DNA of 64,000 nucleotides, taken from NCBI GenBank assembly GCA_002786065.1, contig NHNY01000018.1, positions 682,001-746,000 of the forward strand, in the 5' to 3' direction. A program made the position numbers and the translations under genes. Shown here in pieces: positions 1 to 10,667 of this stretch (positions within the stretch are counted from its first letter, which is position 1; each line of letters opens with the position of its first letter). The notes beneath the pieces are model-generated. The model saw only the letters and a program-made list of their open reading frames with translations, did no database searches and was not told where the DNA came from. Origin of the DNA: Microcyclospora pomicola. Its lineage: Eukaryota > Ascomycota > Dothideomycetes > Capnodiales.

Positions 1-1
1 A

Positions 2-1333
2 CCTGTTAGTGCAGAAACAGATCTAGACGCCGTTTTCGGAGCATCTGGAGACGAGTACTTGCAGTCAGCTGATTCGCCGCAACGCCCTGAGATGGGCACC
101 CCGACACAAACCCACCAATTCAAGTTCGCAGCACAACCGCGGCGGTCTTCGGAAGATCTTGGCTCCAGTATTGATTTGGATGCCGCGCTTGGTCCTTTCC
201 ACACGCCGGTGTTCGGCAACGTCAGGTCGCGCAGAGAACTGCACAGCAGTCGTGGCGCAAGAGATCTTAATGTCTCGAACGTCCAAAGTCTTAGACACTT
301 CCGGACTGCGTCAGCGCCCATGCTGCAGTCGTTCCATCGGGGAAGGTCTAGTTCGCCATCCAAATCAGATATGCCTGTCTTTGCTGAGGAAGACGAAGAG
401 GATGCACTATCACCATCAAGTATTCCTTCACAACCAGCCTTCTCACCTCACGATCATGGCCTCGGCGTTCACGTGGTGGAAACCGACATGCATGTTTTGC
501 AGGAGGATGCGGCTCAAGATGGTTGGGCTGTGCAAACGAGCAATATGGAACCGGGGCGATCGTACAATACTCTTGCAACATCTGGCCCACGACTGAGCAC
601 GTCGATCTTCGACAGGCGCCCATCCTCTGTTGTAGAACACACAATCGTGGAAGAGTCTAGCCCGGTTGAACAGATCGACATCGTCTCACCTGAGGATGAA
701 CCGCGATCTTCGTCATTGACCAAGTCCTCCGATTCGAGCGAAACGCCTACCATACTTGCTGCGCCGACCGACAGATTGGCTCTATCTGACAGAACTGCAT
801 TCCCGTCGACGACCTCCGATGCTCTCCTCACCTCACCCTACTCATCTCCAGACCTCACACGCCGACAAGGGTCCTTTGACACTTCGCGCTTGGGGACGTC
901 AACGTCTTCAATCGGAGATGCGCGAACTATGAGCTCGTTCGCAACTGGTGAGCACAGCCACGAGAATCGTCTATCCGTCGACGGGGTGCCGTCGTTGACA
1001 AGCAGTCGCTCGACCATGCGAAGCACGATGCACGCCAACGATTCCCATCGGGAGCTCAACACTCTCGAGGTACCGGCTTACCCACTGACGGCCGGTCCAC
1101 GTGTTGCGAGTGCCAATGTGGAGCACCGTCGGAAGAGGGCAAGCATTGCTAGCCTTTCTCAACTCATGGGCAACTCCTTCAGCCAGAGATCACGGACATC
1201 CTCCGGAAGGCCGCAGACTGCCGTCGAGGCCAGCACCACACAAACACCTAAAAAGAAAGAGCATCGGCTGAAGAAGCTGATGTTTTGGAAGTCGTTGAAT
1301 TCTAGCAAACAGTCGCTAGCATCTAACACATGA
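2..1333 (+). CDS. 3' part of a Ser-rich disordered protein (5' end outside window)
   Basis: The frame is open from base 2 to a TGA at 1331-1333, giving 443 visible residues. No in-frame ATG near the left edge is a convincing start, so the gene begins outside the window. The protein is rich in Ser, Thr, Arg and Pro with many RRxS-like and SPx sites, and no folded domain is visible. The tail is strongly basic with a short hydrophobic-aromatic patch (KKKEHRLKKLMFWK), which could bind membrane or nucleic acid; that is inference. Composition resembles fungal cell-cortex or wall-associated scaffold proteins, but I do not recognise the family. Codon use is ordinary for the window. The next gene downstream is over 1.7 kb away on the same strand. 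Confidence 0.7.
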   Translation, partial: PVSAETDLDAVFGASGDEYLQSADSPQRPEMGTPTQTHQFKFAAQPRRSSEDLGSSIDLDAALGPFHTPVFGNVRSRRELHSSRGARDLNVSNVQSLRHFRTASAPMLQSFHRGRSSSPSKSDMPVFAEEDEEDALSPSSIPSQPAFSPHDHGLGVHVVETDMHVLQEDAAQDGWAVQTSNMEPGRSYNTLATSGPRLSTSIFDRRPSSVVEHTIVEESSPVEQIDIVSPEDEPRSSSLTKSSDSSETPTILAAPTDRLALSDRTAFPSTTSDALLTSPYSSPDLTRRQGSFDTSRLGTSTSSIGDARTMSSFATGEHSHENRLSVDGVPSLTSSRSTMRSTMHANDSHRELNTLEVPAYPLTAGPRVASANVEHRRKRASIASLSQLMGNSFSQRSRTSSGRPQTAVEASTTQTPKKKEHRLKKLMFWKSLNSSKQSLASNT

Positions 1334-3035
1334 AGCACAACGCTTTAAACATTACGACAAACCGAAACAATCTACTAATGACTTTTCCACTCCTCCATGC
1401 TTTGATGCATATCTCATCACGTGCATACCAAAAGATTTCAGTGTCTCCGAGATTGTCCCCGCAGGGCGATGAACATGATGTTGGTCGACATTGCTGTTGA
1501 GGATCGATTAAGGATTGTTTTTTTCTAGCATGGGCCTGGCTTTACGATCACGTCACTGATCACGGCAAGGTGGATTTACCATCAAGTTGCAGGGCAGGTC
1601 TATGGGGTGACTATCTATGGGACCTGCATGGGTTCATGCGACTCTAGACTTGCTCATTTACCTGAGACGATCATGATGAAGGGGGTCTGATGATGATTTA
1701 TATGGATTGGATGGGTTTCTTTCTAGCATGATGGCCATTCAAACTGCCTTTTAATGATGATCATCGTGTTGTGCCACGCTCGCTGTGCCATGTTAACACT
1801 GGTGTCTGAGTTGATACGCTCTATCGGCCTGCTGCAATGATCCGCAGACAGAAGCAAATAATGATGCTCCAGCACAGCGCGAACGGTAGGCCAAAGCACC
1901 CATCACACGACTGTGGGGTCCGCGAGCCTCTGTTTCAGGTCTGTGGTCATGACCAATGAACGGCGAACTACCCTGACCGGAGCCATGCTGATCACGCCAA
2001 TCACTCCGCATTTCGTCAACTCCTGAGACTGACGAGCTGAGGATCCGCGATATGAGGAGACCGTTGTGCACGGATGACATGACGTCGCTGTGAGGCGCAG
2101 GCTGGCCCATTCACTCCACGAAACGGCGCGCATGGATCATCGCTATGACAGTACAGTCTCATTCTCCTCCTCATCATCGTCAGCAGCGGCATTCGCCAGC
2201 GAGCATGTGAGTGTCCATGGCCGGGCACTGCCTGCAAAGGGCATGTTGAGCGCTAGCCATCTACTTGCTTTGGCTGGCTTTCGGGCTGTCGATGCAGATC
2301 TTTGGCGATGGACTTTGTAGTGGAATAGCTGGCTTACCGTTATGCTGACGGAACATAGTCTTGAATGCTGATTAGAAGCAACAGACTTGGTAAGGCATAC
2401 TTTGAGTACTATGTGTCCTCGGTGACGATCTGATCCAAGTCATATCGTGGACAGGTGCTGACAACTACAAGGCAAAGGATCCTAGGCACTTCATCGAAAG
2501 CGACATCGAACCTTGAAACGGATGCAGTGGCGAATAGTAGCAAAGACAGTTACTATTCAGAGGATAGGGGGTGATGTCCAGCGGCAGGGGTCTGGCGTTT
2601 GTCGTCGGGAGCACGGGCGGGAAGAGAGGCCGATCCCAATGCAGGAAAGGGGTCGATCAAAGCCAGACTACAGCTGACAGCCAGCCATTGGATGCCTCCT
2701 AACCTCAGTGCGCCTTTTGGGTGGAGACCGTTCGACTGGAACGTTGTCTATGCTTCCTGACTGTTAACCTAAGGTATTCATCGATCATACTCTTCTTCGT
2801 TGTCTCTGTTCTCCCAGTTCTCCTCGTCTTTCCACACTCCTTCATTCTTTGCTTTGCTGTTTGTTGCTAACAGTTTCATACCACTTTTCCCACCCAGTCA
2901 TTCCTTCCAGACGACAAGTCCATTGCTTCGTTGTCGACACTTTTTCCCCGTCACTCAAACCGAGACAATTCCACGCCTGTACGACACAACGTACACTTCC
3001 ACTCTTTATTCTCGTTTAATCAGCACATCGACACA
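1334..3035. other. intergenic, no gene seen
   Basis: Short open frames exist on both strands here, but none has a coherent composition or a recognisable domain. The right-hand 250 bases form the leader of the GH72 gene and are CT-rich. Confidence 0.6.
2785..3035 (+). promoter_or_regulatory. CT-rich promoter/leader of the GH72 gene
   Basis: A pyrimidine-rich stretch with repeated TTCTC/TCTTTCC words precedes the start codon at 3036. Such CT tracts commonly mark transcription start regions of highly expressed filamentous-fungal genes. The open frame from 2800 to 3039 in this stretch is compositional. Confidence 0.4.
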
Positions 3036-4547
3036 ATGAAGAGCGCGATCGCATTTGCAGCAGCTGGTGCGGCTCTTGCTTCGGCCGCCGCCACCCCGGT
3101 GCAACTCGAGGCCAGGGCATCGAAAGCAAGCTCTGGTAGCTTGCCGACCGTCACAACCAAGGGCAATGGTATGTATCGCCTGCGCTGGTGCTGGCTTGAT
3201 CGCCAAGCTTCGTGCAAGACTGATCGAATCCCCGAACCACAGCCTTCTTCGCCGGTGACGACCGATTCTACATCCGCGGTGTTGACTACCAGCCTGGAGG
3301 CTCCTCTCAGGCTGCCGACCCGATCGCCGACGTCGATGGTTGCAAGCGTGACATCGCCGAGTTCAAGAAGTTGGGTGTCAACACTGTGCGCGTCTACACT
3401 GTTGATAACACGGCCGACCACGATGAGTGCATGAGTGAGCTCGACGCTGCCGGCATCTACCTCGCCCTCGACGTCAACAGCCCGCTGTACTCCATCAACC
3501 GCGCAGAGCCAGCCGAATCCTACAACGACGTTTACCTGCAGAGCGTCTTTGCCACCATCGATGCATTCGCTAGCTACAGCAACACCCTCTTGTTCTTCTC
3601 CGGTAACGAAGTCATCAACTCCGACAACACAGTACGTTCCCAATCAGCAAGCCACCGTTGCGATCGATGACTGACCTGTACCATAGACTTCATGCGCACC
3701 TTACGTCAAGGCTGTGACCCGTGACATGAAGCAGTACATTGGCAGCCAAGGATACCGTTCCATTCCTGTTGGCTACTCCGCTGCTGATGTTGAGAGCAAC
3801 CGCTACGACATGGCGACCTACATGAACTGCGGTACCGATGACCAGCGCAGCGACTTCTTTGCTTTCAACGATTACTCCTGGTGCGATCCATCGTCCTTCA
3901 CAACCTCTGGCTGGGACCAGAAGGTTGCGCAGTTCAGCAACTACAGCATTCCTCTCTTCCTGTCCGAGTACGGATGCATCACCAACACCCGCAAGTTCGA
4001 GGAGGTCGCCTCCATCTACGGCAGCGACATGATGGCCGTCTACTCCGGCGGTCTTGTCTACGAGTACGCCGAGGAGGGTAACGGTTACGGTTTGGTCACC
4101 ATCGACGGCGACTCTGTCACCGAGACGCCCGATTTCACAGCCTACCAGTCTGCGCTTGCCGGCACCAACCCATCCGGCGATGGCGGATACACCTCAGGTG
4201 GCTCGGCCAGCGAGTGCCCCGTCGAGAGCGACACCTGGCAGGTCACTGACTTCACCGGCGACTCTCTCCCAGCCATTCCTGCCAAAGCTGCCGCCTACAT
4301 GAAGAGCGGTGCCGGAAAGGGTCCCGGTCTCAACGGATCTGGCTCGCAGAACGCTGGTGGCCAAAGCACCGGCACTGCCTCCGCTGGCAGTGGCACCGTC
4401 GTTGCAGCCAAGACTCAGGGTGCATTTTCCTCCGCCACAACCGGAAACGCCGCCAGCACGCTTTCCACTGGTAGCGTTGGATACGCACCTTTCGTCTGCA
4501 CCGCCGTCGTCTTCGTCGGCACTCTCCTCGGCTCTGCGCTCTTGTAA
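3036..4547 (+). CDS. GPI-anchored 1,3-beta-glucanosyltransferase, GH72 (Gel/Gas family)
   Basis: Three exons (3036-3168, 3243-3631, 3687-4547) give about 460 residues. The enzyme cuts and re-joins beta-1,3-glucan chains at the outer face of the plasma membrane, lengthening wall glucan. Residues 1-20 look like a signal peptide. The GH72 catalytic domain follows, with the acid/base Glu in the GNEVIN motif at about residue 167 and the nucleophile Glu in LSEYGC at about residue 268. After the domain comes a Ser/Gly-rich linker and a hydrophobic tail ending in GSALL, which fits a GPI attachment signal. No Cys-rich CBM43 (X8) module is visible, so this is the short Gel1/Gel2-like class. Both introns (74 and 55 bases) have GT-AG ends, and the frame is continuous only when they are removed. 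Confidence 0.93.
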
Positions 4548-5462
4548 GAAGCTTGAGTGCAGAAACCAGTGCGCTTGTCTTTTGGTTCAAAACATGTCAT
4601 TATAACCAGGCGTGGGGTCCACCGCCCATGAAACATCTCTTGAATCGTCATCATCACCGGTCTTTTCGTCCGAAGTGCTCGGGCTCAAGACAGTCTTTTG
4701 CTTTTTAAGATATTATACAATTGCCAATAATTTTGCCTTGGGCGGGCCGACACACACATACACGAAAAGGGCTTCAGCCTTGTATTGGATGAATGGTGTC
4801 TCCCCGGGATGGAGTTTTTCATCGGGTCCATGTCACGCTCATAGTGCGTCGCAGATTAGGATATATGACCTTCCCACTTTGCTCGCCGTCACTTCTGTAC
4901 AGGATGAATGGAATTGGTGCTTCATATTTATTCTGTGCTCTCGTGATGTTGCTGGGTGATATTACTGCATGACTCTGCTGTGCCCATTGCGATGTCTCTA
5001 GCTAATAAATAAGCTTACTGCTGTGCGAATCTCAATGCTTGATTGAGGTGACGTCGTGATTCTCTACCATCCACAGTATCGAGGTGCAACTCCACGTTAT
5101 GATCATTCTGCATCTCTTCCCAAAATAACCACATTTTAGAGGTAATCGATGCACATGGCCAAGTGCTGGAATACTTAATCGGCCTGGATCATCAAGTTTG
5201 TTTCTGCGCGGCGCAAAATAATCGAAAAGCTGGTTGCAGAGCGGTTGGACATTATTGTCTCTGCTTGTATACATGAAACATTGCATCCATTGATCGACTA
5301 CGTCTACCAGACGAAGATACCACAATTCATGATTCTCGGACTTGGCTTAAAGATAGAATAATTCGGAAGAACATACAGACTGGACGATTCACAAATTCTA
5401 CGGCGAAGATAGATCCAAGCTTTTGAAAACCATATTTCACTCATCAGGACATCCAACCCGGC
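4548..5462. other. intergenic, no gene seen
   Basis: AT-richer spacer between the GH72 gene and the FAD monooxygenase. Small frames on both strands have no recognisable features. Confidence 0.6.
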
Positions 5463-6659
5463 ATGACCGATTCACCGGCTTCTACCTCTGCAGCCTCACC
5501 TTCCGCGGACATGATTGGAGCGACCACCGCCGCAAAAAGCATCCACATCCTTGGCGGCGGGATTGCAGGCCTCGTCCTCGCCCGCTGTCTGCAACGCGCC
5601 ACTCCTCGGGTCGCAGTGACGTTGTACGAGCGCGACGCCGCGGATGTCTTGGATAAACGCCATGGGTATGCGATCACGCTGCAGCCGCAGATCTGGAAGC
5701 GGATGGTGCCGCTGCTGGGCGGTGGAGAGGTAGCATGGGGCCGAGTTGGGGTGCTAGGAGAGAAGCCGGAGGGTCAAGGCGAGAAGCGTGTCAACAGGCA
5801 GAAGCTGGAGGGCGCGCTGCGGGAGGGTCTGGAGGTACAGTACGGAAAGGAGATGAGCGGCGTGGAGGTCCTGGGAGATCGCAAGGTCAAGTTGAGCTTC
5901 AAGGGCCACGATGAGGCGGTCGAGGTAGAGCAGGGGATCATTGTTGGAGCCGATGGGGCGCATTCATCGCTCCGACGAGCGCTGCTTCCGAAGATAGAAC
6001 TGGACGTCTTGCCATATGTGGCGTTCAATGGCAAACGTCGCGTTGACAAAAAGACATGGGAGGAGCGGTATCAAGCGTCGTTCGGCGAAGGCTTCACCGC
6101 GATACAGACGAACGTCGCCGGCGGCACCACACTACTACGCATCTCGGTCGACGACATCGAGCCCGAGCGGATCAGCATCAGCTACACCTACTCGCGACCA
6201 GCGAAGAAGCAACGCGACAGCGACGCGCTGTTCAAGCCGAATCGACCAAATGCCGGCGCGAAGGACATTCCCGAGGAGCTGTTTGGAGAACTCTCGGGGA
6301 TCGAATCCGAACTGGACGGAGCGTATCGAGAAGTCTACAGCGCAGAGGCCGTGCGGCAGGACCGGCTGCTGCATTGGCTAATGCGCTCGCTGGAGGTGCC
6401 GCGGGCGGATCTGCTGAGGTTGGTGGAGTCGAGGGTCTGTTTTATTGGAGATGCCGTGCATCACGCGCCGATCATTGGCAGTGAGGGCGCGAATGAGGCT
6501 ATCTTGGATGCGATGGAGCTCGCTGCGCTTTTAACGGAAAAGCGAGACTTGGCGGAATGGTATAGTGCGGAAAGATGCGGTGAGCGGTGGAGTAAGCATG
6601 TTGAGGAGGGTGTGAGAAGAATGGATCATCTGCATCGGGTGGAGAGAGCCAAGGTGTAG
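5463..6659 (+). CDS. FAD-dependent monooxygenase (PHBH fold, salicylate-hydroxylase-like)
   Basis: Intronless frame of 398 residues beginning with ATG at 5463. It is a flavoprotein hydroxylase of the group that inserts one oxygen atom into an aromatic or polyketide substrate using NAD(P)H. The dinucleotide fold HILGGGIAGLVLAR lies at about residues 28-41. The GADGAHSSLRR motif is near residue 163, and the second FAD-binding motif, FIGDAVHHAP, is near residue 330. The substrate cannot be told from sequence. Length is typical for the family. No transmembrane segment or signal peptide is apparent, so it is probably cytosolic. The first 25 residues are Ser/Ala-rich and likely disordered. It has no obvious pathway partner among its neighbours and is one of three such monooxygenases in this window (see also 38063 and 60508). 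Confidence 0.87.
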   Translation: MTDSPASTSAASPSADMIGATTAAKSIHILGGGIAGLVLARCLQRATPRVAVTLYERDAADVLDKRHGYAITLQPQIWKRMVPLLGGGEVAWGRVGVLGEKPEGQGEKRVNRQKLEGALREGLEVQYGKEMSGVEVLGDRKVKLSFKGHDEAVEVEQGIIVGADGAHSSLRRALLPKIELDVLPYVAFNGKRRVDKKTWEERYQASFGEGFTAIQTNVAGGTTLLRISVDDIEPERISISYTYSRPAKKQRDSDALFKPNRPNAGAKDIPEELFGELSGIESELDGAYREVYSAEAVRQDRLLHWLMRSLEVPRADLLRLVESRVCFIGDAVHHAPIIGSEGANEAILDAMELAALLTEKRDLAEWYSAERCGERWSKHVEEGVRRMDHLHRVERAKV

Positions 6660-6878
6660 CCGGATAAACAAATGTGTTGAGGCAATGTATACCTCTGGGA
6701 TGTATGGCAGAAGAGCTGCACTGTGAGGACGCATGAGATTCACTTCCATGTCACTTTCATATCGGAAGGCTTGCTCGTAGAATGGAATGTCTTCGTATAT
6801 TCTTGATATCGTACTTATGTTCTCGCGATGGTCTAGATGCCATGCTCGATGCTACATATAAGCATACCTCCCAAGTCT

Positions 6879-8465
6879 TCACATTTTGGCATCCTCCTTC
6901 CCATTGAGCTCGCAGAAGGCCTTGAACGTTACCAGCGGCTCACTGCCGGAGCTCTCCAGAACCAGCTCTGCAGTGGCACCGACGAAGTACACCCAGCCTT
7001 CTTGAATCTCTTCCGTCTTCGGCCCGACCGAAATCTTGCCTTTGCCCTTGGTGCAGATCACAATGCTTGGGCCCTCGATCGGCTCGAAAGTAATCTTGGC
7101 GCCGCTCGAGTTGAGATCTGTCTTAACCACGCTGAACTCTTCAATCGGAGGGTCGTATAGGATCGCCGCGGAGGAGCTGTTGTATGATGCAGTGTTAAGC
7201 TTGCAGTAAGGGTAGTCGGCAGGATGCATCTTCTGCTCGGAGATCGGCGCATAGCTGTAGGTCAACATGGAGGTGAGAGTCGGCACATCCTTGAATTTAG
7301 GAGTGAAACCAGCGCGGACGACATTGTCGGAGGCGGCCATACATTCGATGATGTCTGCAAATCACAATTGTTAGTCACGACGGAAGTCGTTACCGTGGCC
7401 AACGCAATGGGATAGTGACTCGGGTCATACCACCAGACAGATAAGCGTGAATGTCGTCTGCCTTCAAGAACATAGCCTCGCCGACCTCGAGCTTGACGTA
7501 GTTCAAGAAGAATGTAACAAACAGTCCAATATCCCCAGGAAATTGTCCGTTCAAGCGTATCATGAGATCGGCCAGCTCTTGTCCGTCATTGCTCGGACCT
7601 CCCTCACCAGCAAACTTGGACCCCTCGTCCTTGGCTTGCTGGATGAGCTTCTCTGCAGCCTTCTGTACATCCTCTTGTTTGCTGTCCATCAACGCTGTGA
7701 ACAACGCCTGAAGGGCTTTCTTGTTCTCTTGTGTCTGGCTTTTATCTTCACTCTCCTCTTTGCCTTTGACAGCTTCCACAAACTTCGATGCCGCCTCGTC
7801 TCCTACCAACTCTCGCAGACTTGGTACGGTCTGCAGAAAGTGCGCCGTCTCTTTCAGAGGTCTGAATCCACAGAGTCCGTCGAATGGTGTGACTGCGATG
7901 GTCATCTCCGGCTTGTGATTGTCGTCAGGATAGTTCTTGGCGTCTTTCGCGTGCAGCTGCTCGGCGAGCTTCTTGTTTGGATGCGCTTGGATTGAGAGGG
8001 CTTTGTTGATGCTCAAAACTTTGAACAGGAATGGAAGCTTCTGCTCGTACCGCTTCGATATGGCGGAAGACATGAGAGCTTGGTTGTCTTGAACGAGATC
8101 AAGGAGAGTACGACCAGTGGTCAGGTCTTTGGAAGGGTTCGATGGGTGAGTGCCCATCCATAACTAGAGGAGGAGCGTGTGAGCGCAGTCGGATGGTCGC
8201 ATGCTGAAAGCTCACGAACCTCAGCGTAAGGCTTGTCATCCTGAATCGTAAAGGATGTTGCTGATGCGAAGCGTGCTGCTGCGGAATCTTTGCCAACCTT
8301 GCCTGGTGAAGCAGAGTCAGTCATGGCTAGCTGTACCCAGATCGCCGACCTGACATACCCCATTCATAGCTATTGCAGCCTGTTTACGTTGTCAGTACTG
8401 ATTCGTCGTGCGTTCTTCTGTAACTGTAACTCACCGCATTGTAGTCGTAGGAGTGGGACTTGCAT
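6879..8465 (-). CDS. PMI1: Mannose-6-phosphate isomerase, type I
   Basis: Five exons on the minus strand (8465-8435, 8379-8359, 8302-8220, 8163-7431, 7354-6879) encode about 447 residues. The zinc enzyme interconverts fructose-6-phosphate and mannose-6-phosphate in the cytosol and so feeds GDP-mannose for protein mannosylation and wall polymers. Visible family marks are the start [11 protein letters not shown], the NSYEWGKVGKDS motif, [13 protein letters not shown], the metal-binding QAHPNK segment, the KPEM Glu and the [25 protein letters not shown] block near the active site. Exons 1 and 2 are only 31 and 21 bases, yet all splice ends are GT-AG and the reading frame joins cleanly into the conserved N-terminus. 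It is transcribed divergently from the SGF29 gene across about 400 bases. Confidence 0.95.
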
Positions 8466-8861
8466 GTTGTATCACCAGGATGTTATTAGTGTGGTAAAGG
8501 CTCCAGGGGACGATTGTCGACAGTGTTGCAAACAAGATGTTGTGGGAATACTTCAACCTTGCGAAACAAAGCAGTTCAGCGAGTCTCCGAGGCACATGCG
8601 AGATTAATGATATACAGACATTTCGGAATCCTCCATCTACGATACGTTGCGAGGGGCTCTCCGCTCCATCCTGCCCCACGTGGAGGCATTGGGTTTGACG
8701 GGCCACAACTAGTGCCCGTTGTCGATTCAATATCAGCCACCCCGATTCGCGTTGTCTGTGTCAAACAGCAAACAAACGTGGTGGACGACATGCCACTGCT
8801 TGCGCATCGAGGTCCGCAGCAACACTTTGAGCGTCGGGCCAGGGAACGCTCATAAGCAAGT
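8466..8861. promoter_or_regulatory. shared divergent promoter region, PMI1 / SGF29
   Basis: The 396 bases between the two start codons must hold the promoters of both divergent genes. I see no clear TATA box. Open frames here are short and overlapping. Confidence 0.4.
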
Positions 8862-10149
8862 ATGTCTTCGCGCAACCGGGGGAGAGCGAGCGCGAATCAA
8901 GATGCAGACGAAGAGCGTAGACTATGGAAGGAGATCCGGGAAAAGGCCAAAGATGTCGATACAATGGTGGTAAGTATGGCTCGATTTCTACTTTAGCTAG
9001 ACCACCACGAAGCACTGTTTGCCCCTTCAATCTATCTAATGTCTCCGCGCGACCCGGAGCGCCAAATCAAGCACAAGCTAACACGCGCAGGCGCGGTCCA
9101 ACGACATTGGACGAGAAATTGTAGAATATGAGAAGCAGCAGGCAGCACTGAGAGAAGCCGACAAGCCGCTATCTGGGGATCTGGACGAGAAGTTGGAGAA
9201 GCTCTATCGAGAGAACCTCAAACTGGCCGAGGATGTGCAACATATCATCGAAGGCAAATCGCACGATACTCACCTCCTGGACAGCATCAAGATTCTTGCT
9301 GCGATGCGGGAGGCTTCGGAAGAAGTCGCCGCGACCGCAATGACTTCACAACACTCGGCCAGTCAAGGTGGCTCTAGCCGTGCTACCAACGGCAAGCTGA
9401 AACGAGCTGGAACCAAAGGTGCTGGCGGTGGCAAAAATGGTAATACGGCTGCCGCAGTCCATACCTCTGTCGCTGCATCCCTAGAGGAAGGCGAGGTAGA
9501 TTCTGCTGCACCCAGCCCAAAGATCAGCCTTGGTGCCAACTCCGGCAGACTTCCGACCAAAGATAAATCCTCTCGCGCTGGAAGCATTCCTGCAACCCGC
9601 GAGACTTCCGTCAAGATCGAAGATGGTGCAGAAAGTGTGGCAAGCAGTGCTGATGGAGCAAATTCAACAGCTACAGGGAAAGTCTCGTCTGTTGCCGGTT
9701 CCCGAACCACGAATCGTCTGGTCCTCAAGGAAGGCGAGGTAGTGTTTTGCCGCCATGATGCGAAAAGCTATGATTCGAAGAAAAGCGAGGTGCAGGAAGG
9801 CGAAGGCATCCTTTGTCGCGTCACTTCAGTCATTGGCGAAGGCAAACAACGACGCTACGAAGTACAAGACGCAGATCCTGGTGGAGAGACTTCGCCACCT
9901 ACACGTGCGAGCGTGAGCCAATTGATCCAGATACCCGAGACCAACAAAGGACTCTCTGATCTGGCACACAAGCGTAAGGTTCTTGCCGAGTACCCCGATA
10001 CAACTACATTCTATAAGGCGGAGGTTGCTGAGGAGTGGCTCGCGAAGAAAGCACATGTGGGTGATCGAGGACAATTTGTGAAATTGAACTTCCAGGACGA
10101 CGAGGTCGTGAGGGAAGTCGAGCGGAGGTTCGTTCTGACTGAGAAGTGA
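8862..10149 (+). CDS. SGF29: SAGA-associated factor 29 (Tudor-type H3K4me reader)
   Basis: Two exons (8862-8969, 9091-10149) give about 388 residues. SGF29 is a subunit of the SAGA histone acetyltransferase module and reads methylated H3K4 through a C-terminal double Tudor domain. The N-terminus is charged and helical (residues 1-105), the middle is a Ser/Ala-rich linker, and the last about 145 residues carry the SGF29-type domain: VVFCRHDAKSYDSKK, GILCRVTSVIGEGKQRRYEVQDADP, then YPDTTTFYKAEV and the closing VKLNFQDDEVVREVERRFV. The intron (121 bases) ends in CGCAG, and the exons join in phase 0. The family and nuclear location are established. The full length is inferred from my exon join. 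Confidence 0.9.
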
Positions 10150-10667
10150 GACGAGCAGTACGCTACGAAATGAATGATGTATGAACGATCTGGGTTATGA
10201 ACCAACAGCACTTCCTCCACGGATGCAGTAATGTCCAGTCTGCTATTAGCCGCTTCGGTATGAAAATACTGGCCTCCATGTTCTTGGTCTGAACACCGGC
10301 GATCGTGGTGTACCTATGTTGCTCTTGCTTATCGCACTCGCTTGGTTGGCAGGCACATTTACGTCTTTATCACTTCCATCCTCGCTGAGTGTACAATTAT
10401 GCTAATCTCGTCCTCCAGCAGCAATACAACACTCTGGTGATACAATCACATACTATTCCACTGCATACCTCGCTTTTGCAGACCTCACTACACAGCATAC
10501 TTCGTTTTCCCAGACCTGCATATATCACCACACGACAGTACCTAGACTGTTCCGCTCCTGCTAAGCAAAGCCTTCCGAAGCAGTACTCCAGAGCAGCGAT
10601 ATACAACCATTCCGATCGTATTCCCCACCAAGGTAGAGTAGTAGTCTTGCGATCCGATTCTCTCGAG
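10150..10667. other. intergenic / 5' leader of the long-frame gene
   Basis: No separate gene is seen. The long downstream frame remains open leftward to about 10389, but only non-ATG codons occur there, so this stretch is taken as leader. Confidence 0.5.

Noticed and set aside
3020-3643. Minus-strand frame of 207 codons over the GH72 gene
   Set aside because: It mirrors GH72 coding sequence, and the plus strand carries catalytic motifs and consistent introns.
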